A stretch of 64,000 nt of DNA from VRUE01 sp035260485 (lineage in GTDB: Bacteria > Actinomycetota > Thermoleophilia > Solirubrobacterales > 70-9), in assembly GCA_035260485.1 (NCBI GenBank), contig DATFVC010000038.1:46549-110548 (forward strand), in the 5' to 3' direction. Under the pieces are notes generated by a model. It saw nothing but the letters and a program-made list of their open reading frames with translations. It searched no databases and was not told where the DNA came from. Position 1 is the first letter of the stretch, and each line of letters begins with the position of its first letter. Positions 56,465 to 64,000 of the stretch are shown in pieces. The translations under genes and the position numbers were made by a program.

Positions 56465-57394
56465 CTACTCGGCGGCTGCCGGCAGCGGCTCGAACCGCGT
56501 CATTCCGACCAGGTCGTCGAAGCGCTGGTCGATCTCCTCACGGCTGAGTCGGGCGACCCGCTCGGCGCCGAACTCTTCGACGTTGAATGAGGCAAGCACG
56601 GTGCCGAAGCCCATCGCCCGCCGCAGGCTGGCTTCGTCGAGCTCGCCGTCGTGGCTGTCGAGGTAGCCGAGAAAGCCGCCGGCAAAGCTGTCGCCGGCGC
56701 CGGTCGGGTCGCGCACATCCTCGAGCGGGAAGCCCGGCAGGGCGAAAAAGCTCTCCTCGGTGAACAACGCTGCGCCGTACTCCCCTTGCTTGGCGACGAC
56801 AGCGCGGGGGCCGCGCTCCATCACGGCGCGGGCGGCGCGGGCCAGATTGGACTCGCCGGTCAGCTGGCGGATCTCGGCATCGTTGACGATCACGCAGTCG
56901 ACCTCGGCGATCGCCGCCAGCAGCGAGTCCTTCGCCGTGTCGATCCAGAGGTTCATCGAGTCCAGGGCGCAGAAGCGCGCCGCGCCGCACTGCGCGCGGA
57001 CCTGGCGCTGCAGGTCGGGCTGGATGTTGGCGAGGAAGAGGACGTCGGCCGCCCTGGAGTCCTCGGAGAGCTTCGGCTCGAACTCGCCGAAGACGCCGAG
57101 CTGGGTGTCTTCGGTGTGGGCGACGTTGAGGTCGTACTCGTAGCGACCACGCCAGAAGAACGACTGACCGCCGGCGACCCGCTCGATGTCATCGGTCTGT
57201 ATGCCGCGGCTCTCCAGGACCTCGAACTCGGCGCTGCCGAAGTCGTCACCAACGGGGCCCACCGGGCGCACCTCGGTGAAGAAGCTGGCGGCGAGCGAGA
57301 AGTGAACGGCGGTCCCGCCAAGCATCCGCTCGCGTTCCCCGAAGGGGGTCTTTACTGAGTCGAAGGCGATTGAGCCGACTACGGTCAGGGACAT
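56465..57394 (-). CDS. PfkB-family carbohydrate/nucleoside kinase
   Basis: A 309-residue ribokinase-fold enzyme: SLTVVGSIAFDSVKTPFGER at the N-terminus, the GGTAVHFSLAASFF sugar-side motif, and the ATP/catalytic motif DPTGAGDSFAGGFLG near residue 235. NDAEIRQLTG is typical of adenosine- or sugar-kinase members. The ATG at 57394 is chosen because the longer frame crosses the palindromic element. The substrate is undetermined. It lies 97 bp upstream of gltA on the same strand. Confidence 0.85.
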   Translation of the reverse strand: MSLTVVGSIAFDSVKTPFGERERMLGGTAVHFSLAASFFTEVRPVGPVGDDFGSAEFEVLESRGIQTDDIERVAGGQSFFWRGRYEYDLNVAHTEDTQLGVFGEFEPKLSEDSRAADVLFLANIQPDLQRQVRAQCGAARFCALDSMNLWIDTAKDSLLAAIAEVDCVIVNDAEIRQLTGESNLARAARAVMERGPRAVVAKQGEYGAALFTEESFFALPGFPLEDVRDPTGAGDSFAGGFLGYLDSHDGELDEASLRRAMGFGTVLASFNVEEFGAERVARLSREEIDQRFDDLVGMTRFEPLPAAAE

Positions 57395-57425
57395 TTGCGG
57401 CAGGTTATCTGGTGATCCAGGCGAC

Positions 57426-57543
57426 GGAGGCTGCGGGTACCCCTCCAGCATGCTGCCTTTTTCGCCGTGAGCCTTATGGCTCTTGCCGAGCGGTTTGGGG
57501 GAAAAAGAGACCGCCGCATGCAAGAGGGGCACCCGCAGCCTCC
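57426..57543. repeat. Class II palindromic element between pfkB-type and oxidoreductase genes
   Basis: Outer arms of 31 bp (57426-57456 and 57513-57543) match at about 27 positions. The inner pair is TTTTTCGCC (57458-57466) and GGGGAAAAA (57498-57506; one mismatch), 31 nt apart. It lies in the divergent intergenic region, 32 bp from one start and 66 bp from the other, so it could affect promoters. Confidence 0.85.
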
Positions 57544-57608
57544 CTCCAGGGACCTCCAGATTGCCGCCGAGGACAAGCAGATTCCTGGGCCGACTATGGT
57601 TCTGCGCC

Positions 57609-58556
57609 GTGAAGGCGATTCAGATTGAGGAGTTCGGCGGGCCGGAGGTGTTCAAGTATGTGGAGCTTCCCGACCCCGAGCCCGGTGAGGGAGAGGTGCT
57701 GGTTGAGGTTGCTCGGAGCGGGATCAACTTTGCCGATACGCATGCGACCCGCAACGACTACCTGGCTGAGCAGCAGCTGCCGCTGATCCCCGGTGGAGAG
57801 ATCAGTGGGCGTACTCCCGATGGGCGGCGGGTGGCGGCGCTCGCGGGCGGTGGGGGCTATGCGGAGAAGGTTGTGGCGCCCGAGGGATTCTTGATTCCCG
57901 TTCCGGACGAGGTCGATGACGACCAGGCCGCGGCGCTGCTGCTGCAGGGCATCACCGCGATGGCGCTGGTGCGCCGCTGCGCGCGCATCGAGCCCGGCGA
58001 GACGCTGCTGATCGAGGCGGCCGGCGGCGGCACCGGCTCGCTCGCCGTTCAGCTCGGCAAGCGGGCCGGGGCGAAGGTGATCGGACTTGCCTCCAGTGGG
58101 GAGAAGCGGGCGCTGGTCGAGCGGCTCGGCGCCGACGCGACCGTTGACTCACGCGCCGAGGACCTGAAGGAGGCGATCCTCGCGGCCAACGGCGGCGAGC
58201 GGGTCGACGCGGTCCTCCACATGAGCGGCGGCGACGCCTTCGATGCCGAGTTCTCGGCGCTCGCCCCACTCGGCCGCATGGTCGTCTTCGGCATCGCCTC
58301 GCGCGAGCAGCGCGATGTCTCTACCGCCGCCCTGCTGCGCGGCTCCAGGGCGGTGATCGGCTTCTGGCTCGTCCACCTGATGATGCGGCCGGCGGTGGTC
58401 GGCCCAATGATCGGTGAGCTGTTCGGCGCCGTGGCCGGCGGCGAGCTGGAGGTAAACGTCGGCGAGGTCTACCCGCTGTCGGAGGCGGCCCGCGCGCACG
58501 AAGACCTGATCGCGCGTCGCACCACCGGCAAGCTCCTCCTGGATCCGTCGAAGTGA
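57609..58556 (+). CDS. NADPH:quinone oxidoreductase-like MDR enzyme
   Basis: A zinc-free medium-chain dehydrogenase/reductase of 315 residues: MKAIQIEEFGGPEVFK-type N-terminus (GTG start), SGINFADTHATRNDY, and the NADP site EAAGGGTGSLAVQLGKRAGA. Cys/His zinc ligands are absent, as in quinone oxidoreductases. The DEAD-box gene starts inside its stop codon (GTGA overlap), so they are co-translated. Substrate inferred from family only. Confidence 0.87.
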   Translation: MKAIQIEEFGGPEVFKYVELPDPEPGEGEVLVEVARSGINFADTHATRNDYLAEQQLPLIPGGEISGRTPDGRRVAALAGGGGYAEKVVAPEGFLIPVPDEVDDDQAAALLLQGITAMALVRRCARIEPGETLLIEAAGGGTGSLAVQLGKRAGAKVIGLASSGEKRALVERLGADATVDSRAEDLKEAILAANGGERVDAVLHMSGGDAFDAEFSALAPLGRMVVFGIASREQRDVSTAALLRGSRAVIGFWLVHLMMRPAVVGPMIGELFGAVAGGELEVNVGEVYPLSEAARAHEDLIARRTTGKLLLDPSK

Positions 58557-60001
58557 GCGCCTTCAAGGACCTGGGACTGGCGCCGGAGATCCAGCAGGTG
58601 CTGGACGAGCTCGGCTACGACGAGCCGACCCCGATCCAGGAGCAGGCGATTCCGGAGCTTCTCGGCGGCCACGACGTGATCGGCCAGGCGCAGACCGGGA
58701 CCGGTAAGACCGCCGCCTTCGGCCTGCCCCTGCTCCAGTACATCGACCCCTCCGTCGACGAGGTGCAGGCGGTCGTCCTCACCCCGACCCGCGAGCTCTG
58801 CATCCAGGTGACCCAGGCGCTGCGAGCCTACGCCGAGCACGTCGATGTAGAGATCGTCGCCGTCTTCGGCGGCGCGCCAATCCGCTCGCAGCAGGCGCAG
58901 CTGCGCGCCGGCGCCCATGTCGTCGTCGCCACCGTGGGACGGATGATGGACCTGATGTCGCGCCGCTCGCTGGTGCTCACCGCGGCCCGCTACATCGTCC
59001 TCGACGAGGCCGATGAGATGCTCGACCTGGGCTTCATCGAGGACGTCGAGAAAATCCTGCGGATGTGCCCGAGCGGGCGCCAGACGGCGCTCTTCTCGGC
59101 GACGATGCCGCCGCCGGTCAAACGGCTCGCCGAGAGCTACATGTACGACCCGGTGACGATCCGGATCACGCCGAAGACGCTGACCGTGGACGCGATCGCC
59201 CAGGCCTTCGTCGAGGTGCCGGCGAACGAGAAGGCGGCGCGCCTGGTCGAGCTGCTGAAGACCGAGGAACCGGAGCAGGCGATCATCTTCTGCCGCACCA
59301 AAATCGGCGCCTCGAAGCTGGAGAAGACGCTGAAGGACAAAGGCCTCGACGTGAAGGCGCTGCACGGCGACATGAGCCAGGGCTCGCGCGACGGCGTGAT
59401 GATCGCCTTCAAGGACCACCGGGTGCGGTTGCTGGTCGCCACCGACATCGCCGCCCGCGGGCTTGACATCGAGCACGTCACCCACGTCATCAACTACGAC
59501 GTCCCCGCCTCCTCCGAGGTCTACGTGCACCGGATCGGTCGCACCGGGCGGGTCGGGCGGACCGGCCGCGCGATCACCTTCGTCACGCCGGCGCAGCGCG
59601 ACGAGATCGAGCGGATCGAGCGCGACGTCAAGACCACGATCGGCGAGTGGGAGAGCCCGGAGGAGCGGATGGAACACGCGCCGCGCCCGCGCCGCCGCGA
59701 GCGCGCCAAGGTCCGCGAGAACGGCGGCGAGGCCAAGGCGGTCGACGCCGAGGAGGCAAATGGGAAGCCGGTCAAGCTTTTCGTCAACCGGGGAGAGCGC
59801 AGCGGCATCACCGAGGAGGATCTGCGCTGGGCATTGCGCGAGGGCGCGGTGCTCCCCGACGAGGCGATCCACGACGTCCGCGTCCTGCACCGCTTCTCCT
59901 TCGTCGAGGTCGATCCCGACCAAGCCGACCGTACGGTCGAGTTCCTCGATGGGTCGAAGCTGAAGGGCAAGGAGATCCGGCTCGAGATCGCGAAGAGCTA
60001 G
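58553..60001 (+). CDS. deaD: DEAD-box ATP-dependent RNA helicase with C-terminal RNA-binding domain
   Basis: The 482-residue helicase unwinds RNA secondary structure, for example in ribosome assembly or cold response. Motifs: Q-motif (TPIQEQAIP), I AQTGTGKT, II LDEADEMLDLG, III SATMPPPVK, IV-V IIFCRTKIG and ATDIAARGLD, VI HRIGRTGRVGR. After a charged linker (370-400) comes a DbpA-type RNA-binding domain (VKLFVNRGERSGITEEDLRW). The GTG start overlaps the preceding stop. Its 3' end overlaps the convergent response-regulator gene by 4 bp. Confidence 0.94.
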   Translation: MSAFKDLGLAPEIQQVLDELGYDEPTPIQEQAIPELLGGHDVIGQAQTGTGKTAAFGLPLLQYIDPSVDEVQAVVLTPTRELCIQVTQALRAYAEHVDVEIVAVFGGAPIRSQQAQLRAGAHVVVATVGRMMDLMSRRSLVLTAARYIVLDEADEMLDLGFIEDVEKILRMCPSGRQTALFSATMPPPVKRLAESYMYDPVTIRITPKTLTVDAIAQAFVEVPANEKAARLVELLKTEEPEQAIIFCRTKIGASKLEKTLKDKGLDVKALHGDMSQGSRDGVMIAFKDHRVRLLVATDIAARGLDIEHVTHVINYDVPASSEVYVHRIGRTGRVGRTGRAITFVTPAQRDEIERIERDVKTTIGEWESPEERMEHAPRPRRRERAKVRENGGEAKAVDAEEANGKPVKLFVNRGERSGITEEDLRWALREGAVLPDEAIHDVRVLHRFSFVEVDPDQADRTVEFLDGSKLKGKEIRLEIAKS

Positions 60002-60357
60002 CGCGTTAGCTCGGCGATCTTCTTGAAGAGCTGGTCGAAGTCGATCGGCTTGGTGATGTAGGCGCTGATCGCCAGGTCAGCATGATCCTCGTCGTTGCCG
60101 CCGTCGGTGTGGGCGCTGACTATCAGGGCGGGGGTGTCGATGCCCGCGGCCCGCAGCTCGCGCAGGGCGTCTATGCCCGACTTGCGGGGCATCATCGCGT
60201 CGAGCAGGAGGACGTCGGGCGGGGCGGCGGCGCTGACCTTTTCGACAACCTCTTGGCCGTCGGCAGCCGTCTCGACCTCGTGGCCCTCGATCTCCAGGCG
60301 GGTGCGCAGGAGGAGCAGGATCGTCTCGGAGTCGTCGGCGACGAGGATCCTGGCCAT
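59998..60357 (-). CDS. Single-domain response regulator
   Basis: A 119-residue receiver domain (CheY/Spo0F type): acidic pocket VADDSE, phospho-acceptor Asp in LLLDAMMPRKS (~52), Thr/Ser in IVSAHTD and Lys in ITKPIDF. It has no output domain. The start overlaps the histidine-kinase stop (ATGA), so it is most likely phosphorylated by that kinase and acts through protein contacts. Confidence 0.93.
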   Translation of the reverse strand: MARILVADDSETILLLLRTRLEIEGHEVETAADGQEVVEKVSAAAPPDVLLLDAMMPRKSGIDALRELRAAGIDTPALIVSAHTDGGNDEDHADLAISAYITKPIDFDQLFKKIAELTR

Positions 60358-61661
60358 CAGCTCGCCTCCGCTCCGGCTCGGGCTCGCTCGGGGACGGGGT
60401 CCGCAGGCAGGCGAACGCGGAAGGTGGAGCCGCGGCCAGGAGCCGAGTCGGCTTCGATCGTGCCGCCGTGCAGCTCGATCAGCGATTTGGAGATCGCCAG
60501 CCCGAGGCCGGTGCCGCCTACCCGCTGGGTCTCGCCAGCGTCGCCGCGGGTGAAGCGTTCGAAGATGTGCTCCAGCTGCTGCTCGGGTATGCCGGGTCCG
60601 TCATCGATCACGTCAATCTCAACTTCGGCGTTTGCGCGGCGTGCCTTCACCTCGATACCCGCTCCTTCCGGGCAATACTCATTTGCGTTCGTAAGGAGAT
60701 TCACCAATACTTGGCGAATCCGGTCCCGATCGGCTTCGATCCGGGGAAGGTCGGCTTCGATCTCCAGGCGCAGCTCCTGGCCGCGGGCGTCGATCTGAGC
60801 CCGCATCGTCCGCACCGCGTCCTCGATCAGGCTCGCGGCGTCGGTCGGCTCTGGGCGGATCGTCAGCCGCCCGGCGTCGCTGCGGGCGAGGTCGAGCAGG
60901 TCGTTGAGGAGGCGCACAAGGTGCCGCGTGTTGTCGAGGATCACCTCGACCGTCTCCGCCTGCTTTGGGCCGAGCTTCTCGCGCTCCAGCAGCAGCAGCT
61001 CGGCGAAGCCCTGCACCGAGGTGAGCGGGCTGCGCAACTCGTGCGAGGCGGTGAGGACGAACTCGTCTTTCATCCGATCGAGCTGGTCGCGTTCGCCGGC
61101 GCGGCGCTGAAGCTCTTCCGCCATCTCGTTGAAGGCGCCGCCGAGCGTCGCCGTCTCCGAGAGGCCACCGACCTTGACCCGGGCGTCGAGGTCGCCGCCG
61201 GCCAACTGCCCCGAAGCCTCGACCAGATCCTCGAGCGGACGGCGCATCGAGGAGATCAGGCCGGTGAAGAGCAGCGCCGCCCCGGTCAGGCCGGCGATCA
61301 GCCCCGCTCCGACCAACAGCGCCGTGTCGCGCGTCTCGCTCGAGATTTCATCGCGGAGCGCCTGCCGGCGATGCTGCTGGGAGACGATCGTGTCGCGCGC
61401 CGCGGCCGGGTGGCGTTCTTCGGCGAGGCGGTTGCGGGCCACGATCTCGCGCTGGTAGGAGCGGGCGGTGGCGTTCTCGTAGTCCTGGCGCTGCTGGAGG
61501 AAGCGGGCGACGCCGATCACCGCCAGCCCGGTCAGCACGGCAAAGGCGATCGCGAAGCCGATCGTCAACCTGTTGGCGAGCGATGGGCTGAAGCGGAATC
61601 GTCGTCGGGAATATGCTTGCGAGCCGATGGGCGACGAGGCTACAGGCACCTCCGACGGCAT
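60357..61661 (-). CDS. Membrane sensor histidine kinase
   Basis: The kinase has two membrane spans flanking a short extracellular region (~75 residues, RQDYENATARSYQREIVARN), a HAMP domain, a HisKA domain (ASHELRSPLTSVQGFAELLL, phospho-His) and HATPase_c (NLLTNANEYCPEG, IDDGPGIPEQQ, GGTGLGLAISKSL). The open frame runs to 61781, but starts at ATG 61661 or GTG 61649 are more likely; both overlap the divergent phosphotransferase gene, whose own start is also uncertain. It is coupled to the response regulator. Confidence 0.88.
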   Translation of the reverse strand: MPSEVPVASSPIGSQAYSRRRFRFSPSLANRLTIGFAIAFAVLTGLAVIGVARFLQQRQDYENATARSYQREIVARNRLAEERHPAAARDTIVSQQHRRQALRDEISSETRDTALLVGAGLIAGLTGAALLFTGLISSMRRPLEDLVEASGQLAGGDLDARVKVGGLSETATLGGAFNEMAEELQRRAGERDQLDRMKDEFVLTASHELRSPLTSVQGFAELLLLEREKLGPKQAETVEVILDNTRHLVRLLNDLLDLARSDAGRLTIRPEPTDAASLIEDAVRTMRAQIDARGQELRLEIEADLPRIEADRDRIRQVLVNLLTNANEYCPEGAGIEVKARRANAEVEIDVIDDGPGIPEQQLEHIFERFTRGDAGETQRVGGTGLGLAISKSLIELHGGTIEADSAPGRGSTFRVRLPADPVPERARAGAEAS

Positions 61662-62691
61662 CGCCACGGCGCCGGACGGCATCGACCGGGGTGGGGTGGA
61701 GGCCTGGTTCGAACAGCACGTCGAAGGTGTCGAGCTGCCGCTCTCCTTCGAGCGGATCTCCGGCGGGCACTCGAACCTCACCTACGGCGTAACCGATGCC
61801 GCCGGACGGCGCTGGGCGCTGCGCCGGCCGCCGCTCGGCAAGCGGCTCGGCTCGGCCCACGACATGGCGCGCGAGCACAAGGTCGTCTCGGCGCTGGGAC
61901 CGACCGCGGTGCCGGTGGCGCCGGTCGTTGCGCTTTGCGAGGACGAGAGCGTCAACGAAGCTCCCTTCTACGTGATGGAGTTCGTCGAGGGGCCGATCCT
62001 GCGTGGGCTCGCCGAGGCGGAGGCTTTTCCGGGGGATGCGGAGCGCCGGGCGATAGGCGAGCGGGTCGCCGACACCCTGATTGATATCCACGCGGTCGAC
62101 CCGGACGCCGTCGGGCTCGGCGATCTCGGCCGCAAGGAGGACTACGTCGCCCGTCAGCTGCGGCGCTGGCAGGGTCAGTGGGAGAAGTCGAAGACGCGCG
62201 AGCTGCCGGCGATCGACGCGGTGCACGAGCGGCTCGCCGCCCGCATCCCGGAGCAGGGGCCGGCGACGATCGTCCACGGCGACTACCGGCTCGACAACAT
62301 GATCCTCACCCCGGAGGGTGAGGTCGCGGCGGTCGTCGACTGGGAGCTCTGCACGCTGGGCGACCCACTCGCCGACGTCGGCCTGCTGATGGTCTACTGG
62401 CCCAGACGGGGCGAGGATCCGGTCGCCCTCGGCCAGCCCGCCAACCTGGCGCCGGGCTTCCCCACCAACGAGGAGCTGCGCGACCGCTACGCCGAGCGCT
62501 CCGGCCGCGACCTCTCTCAACTCGGCTTCTTCGAAGCCCTCGGCTACTGGAAGCTGGCGATCATCCTCGAGGGCGTCTACGCCCGCTACGCCGCCGGCCA
62601 GTACGGCAAGGTCGATCCGGGCATAGAACACTTCGCCCGCCTGGTCGAGCGCCTCGCCGAAGCCGCCGAGGCGGCTGACCGTAAGGACTGA
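61627..62691 (+). CDS. APH-fold phosphotransferase (ACAD10-type)
   Basis: A ~354-residue aminoglycoside-phosphotransferase-fold protein: ERISGGHSNLTYGVTDAAGR at the start, FYVMEFVEGPILRG, the catalytic loop IVHGDYRLDNMIL and metal-binding DWELCTLGDPLADVG. This subgroup commonly accompanies acyl-CoA dehydrogenases and is thought to phosphorylate hydroxy-acyl-CoA or small metabolites rather than antibiotics. A fragment duplicating its last 44 codons occurs at 63562. The first 30 residues are uncertain because they overlap the kinase gene. Confidence 0.87.
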   Translation: MGDEATGTSDGIATAPDGIDRGGVEAWFEQHVEGVELPLSFERISGGHSNLTYGVTDAAGRRWALRRPPLGKRLGSAHDMAREHKVVSALGPTAVPVAPVVALCEDESVNEAPFYVMEFVEGPILRGLAEAEAFPGDAERRAIGERVADTLIDIHAVDPDAVGLGDLGRKEDYVARQLRRWQGQWEKSKTRELPAIDAVHERLAARIPEQGPATIVHGDYRLDNMILTPEGEVAAVVDWELCTLGDPLADVGLLMVYWPRRGEDPVALGQPANLAPGFPTNEELRDRYAERSGRDLSQLGFFEALGYWKLAIILEGVYARYAAGQYGKVDPGIEHFARLVERLAEAAEAADRKD

Positions 62692-62810
62692 GTTCCCCCT
62701 TTAGGTCAAAGCGCTTTAGTTCAAAGGCCTTGACGGGAGCCGACCAACCTGATTTTGTCCCCTAAGCCCCTTCAACTGGGTATGGAGGCTTTGTCCGATT
62801 CCCTCTGCCC

Positions 62811-62989
62811 GCGATCCAAGGAGAGACTCTTGAAGCTGATTCGCAGGCATCTCACGTACGCAAACGTGATGTCATCGATAGCCGTGTTCCTCATGCTCGG
62901 CGGCGCCACTGCTTTCGCCGCGACCAAGATCGGCGCAAACGAACTGAAGGCCAACTCGATCAAGACCGGCAAGATCGTCAAAGAAGCCG
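62811..62989 (+). repeat. Direct repeat, copy 1 (5' part of surface-repeat gene)
   Basis: This 179-bp stretch is repeated at 63822-64000, offset 1011 bp, with about five differences. It includes the ribosome site and signal-anchor codons of the surface-repeat gene. Confidence 0.85.
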
Positions 62990-63495
62990 TGACCGCCGGC
63001 AAGATCAAGAATGGCGCAATCACCGAAACCAAGATCGCCGACGGTGCTGTGACCACCAACAAGATCGGCAACGACGCTGTGACCGGCGCCAAGGCAAAAG
63101 AGTCAACGTTCGGCGAAGTGCCCAAAGCGGCACTCGCGACGAACGCTGAAAAACTTGGCGGCCTTGCCGCGAGTGGCTACGAAAAAGCCTTGCGCTGGGC
63201 AGTGGTCAGCGCGAACAGTGGCGGCGCAACGGTTGTGCGAGGAAATGCGACCGCGGCCGGCCGGATTGGCGCGGGCAACTTCTTTGTCAGCTTTCCTGCA
63301 GATATCCGCAACTGCGCCTATGTTGCAACCAACGGCGACACGGGGGCTGGCGCCGGGCCGGCCGGTGAGATATCGGTCGAGCAGCGCAGTTCGACCAACC
63401 CGACCGATATAGAGGTGAGAACCTACAACTCGGCCGGCGCTCAGACCGACCCTGAATCTGGTGATGGGTTCCACATCGCGGTGTTCTGTCCGTAA
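62830..63495 (+). CDS. Secreted/surface repeat protein ('RRHLTYAN' family), TTG start
   Basis: About 221 residues: signal-anchor LKLIRRHLTYANVMSSIAVF, then short repeats (ANSIKTGKIVKEAVTAGKIK, NGAITETKIADGAVTTNKIG) and a C-terminal globular cap with a Cys pair (IRNCAYVATNG, HIAVFCP). The TTG at 62830 is chosen because AAGGAGAG lies 7 bases upstream and it aligns with the start of the paralogue at 28480. A 75-bp longer reading is rejected. A strong terminator follows. Confidence 0.75.
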   Translation: MKLIRRHLTYANVMSSIAVFLMLGGATAFAATKIGANELKANSIKTGKIVKEAVTAGKIKNGAITETKIADGAVTTNKIGNDAVTGAKAKESTFGEVPKAALATNAEKLGGLAASGYEKALRWAVVSANSGGATVVRGNATAAGRIGAGNFFVSFPADIRNCAYVATNGDTGAGAGPAGEISVEQRSSTNPTDIEVRTYNSAGAQTDPESGDGFHIAVFCP

Positions 63496-63516
63496 GGATC
63501 GAGCGCAGATGTCAAT

Positions 63517-63542
63517 GGAGGCCGGGCATATGCCCGGCCTCC
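63517..63542 (+). terminator. Perfect-palindrome terminator after the surface-repeat gene
   Basis: GGAGGCCGGGCAT and its exact complement form a 26-bp palindrome centred on CATATG, followed by TTCTTTC. It lies 21 bp past the stop. Its CATATG centre and GC arms also resemble the class I palindromes. Confidence 0.75.
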
Positions 63543-63561
63543 TTCTTTCGATCCGTACGCC

Positions 63562-63696
63562 AACTGGGAGTCGGCGATCACCCTCGAGGGCGTCTACACC
63601 CGCTACGCTGCCGGTCAGTTCGGCAAGATCGATCCGGAGGAGTACTTCGCCCGCTTGGTCGAGCGTCTAGCCGAGGCCGCCGAGGTGGCTGAATAA
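63562..63696 (+). pseudogene. Duplicated 3' fragment of the APH-fold phosphotransferase gene
   Basis: Forty-four codons plus stop (reading AITLEGVYTRYAAGQFGKID onwards) closely repeat the C-terminus of the gene ending at 62691, at an offset of about 1017 bp. The rest of the gene is absent and the fragment starts just after the terminator. It is the left part of a ~1.0-kb tandem duplication. Confidence 0.8.
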
Positions 63697-63821
63697 AGGG
63701 CCGACGCCTGCCTTTGCGTCCAAGAACTTGACCTGAGGGTCTTGACTCCGACTGACCGGCATGTGAATGTGGCCATTCACCCACTGGGGCCGGGAGGCTC
63801 GTCCTCGCGCTCCTCCTTCCC

Positions 63822-64000
63822 GCGATCCAAGGAGAGACTTTTGAAGCAGATTCGCAGGCATCTCACGTATGCCAACCTGATGTCATCGATAGCCGTGTTC
63901 CTCATGCTCGGCGGCGCCACTGCTTTCGCCGCGACCAAGATCGGCGCAAACGAACTGAAGGCCAACTCGATCAAGACCGGCAAGATCGTCAAAGAAGCCG
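63822..64000 (+). repeat. Direct repeat, copy 2 (continues past window edge)
   Basis: Near-identical copy of 62811-62989, as far as the window extends. Identity of about 97% indicates recent tandem duplication. Confidence 0.85.
63841..64000 (+). CDS. Secreted/surface repeat protein, second tandem copy (truncated by window edge)
   Basis: The first 53 codons of a paralogue of the gene at 62830: TTG start with the same AAGGAGAG ribosome site, LKQIRRHLTYANLMSSIAVF signal-anchor and the first repeats (ANSIKTGKIVKEA). It remains open at the window edge. Differences from copy 1 are mostly in the signal-anchor. Whether the rest of the gene is intact cannot be seen. Confidence 0.72.
   Translation, partial: MKQIRRHLTYANLMSSIAVFLMLGGATAFAATKIGANELKANSIKTGKIVKEA

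Noticed and set aside
62755..62829. An upstream ATG start for the surface-repeat protein
   Set aside because: The added residues have no signal-peptide character, while the TTG at 62830 has a strong ribosome site and aligns with both paralogues.

Overview
The window comes from a high-GC actinobacterial chromosome. The best guess is class Thermoleophilia, order Solirubrobacterales. Lineage evidence is inferential: three copies of the 'RKHLTFANxxSxIALFxxL' surface-repeat family, which is abundant in that order, an ECF sigma factor fused to its own zinc-finger/membrane anti-sigma module followed by a secreted Ig-like protein, a decaprenyl-phosphate phosphoribosyltransferase homologue, and TTG/GTG starts. 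Almost the whole window is coding. I see no rRNA, tRNA, CRISPR array or transposase.

Layout. 1-8.2 kb: the 3' part of cobT plus cobS (cobalamin), two secreted proteins, benzoylformate decarboxylase followed by an FAD/Fe-S D-2-hydroxyacid dehydrogenase, and an SDR. 8.2-17.6 kb: ileS, trxA with a 4-OT-like gene, a polyprenol-phosphate mannosyltransferase-like enzyme, polX, otsB, two half-size TSUP transporters and a PAC2 protein. 17.6-25.3 kb: a UvrD/AddB-like helicase-nuclease, an IMPase-family phosphatase, a basic protein behind two LexA-like boxes, and the sigma/anti-sigma fusion with its surface protein. 25.5-31.8 kb: a UDP-glucuronate decarboxylase-like enzyme, methylmalonyl-CoA mutase catalytic subunit, an acyl-CoA carboxylase beta chain, a surface-repeat protein and a nucleotidyltransferase toxin-antitoxin-like pair. 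31.9-38.8 kb: four TetR regulators and a potABCD-type polyamine ABC transporter. 38.9-39.6 kb: an NlpC/P60 hydrolase behind a c-di-AMP (ydaO-type) riboswitch. 40.6-57.4 kb: TCA genes (acnA, a 2-oxoglutarate dehydrogenase carrying a full lipoyl-E2 fused to E1, gltA), mixed with a fatty acyl-CoA reductase next to an alkyl-DHAP-synthase homologue (a possible ether-lipid pair), ubiA and a PfkB kinase. 57.6-64 kb: quinone oxidoreductase, DEAD-box helicase, histidine kinase/response regulator, an APH-fold phosphotransferase and a tandem ~1.0-kb duplication ending in a surface-repeat gene cut by the window edge.

The most unusual signal is a set of about a dozen long palindromic elements scattered through the window. 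Within each element the two arms match almost perfectly, but the arm sequence differs between elements. Class II elements (four copies, 117-125 bp) share an inner TTTTTCGCC / GGCGAAAAA pair separated by 31-34 nt. Class I elements (33-55 bp) share terminal GACGTGCC or GACGGGCC motifs, and several have a CCATATGG-like centre. Three elements lie in frame inside conserved genes (dehydrogenase, helicase, AGPS-like oxidase), and others form gene ends. This looks like an undescribed family of palindromic elements, comparable in behaviour to the in-gene palindromic elements of Rickettsia but with covarying arms.
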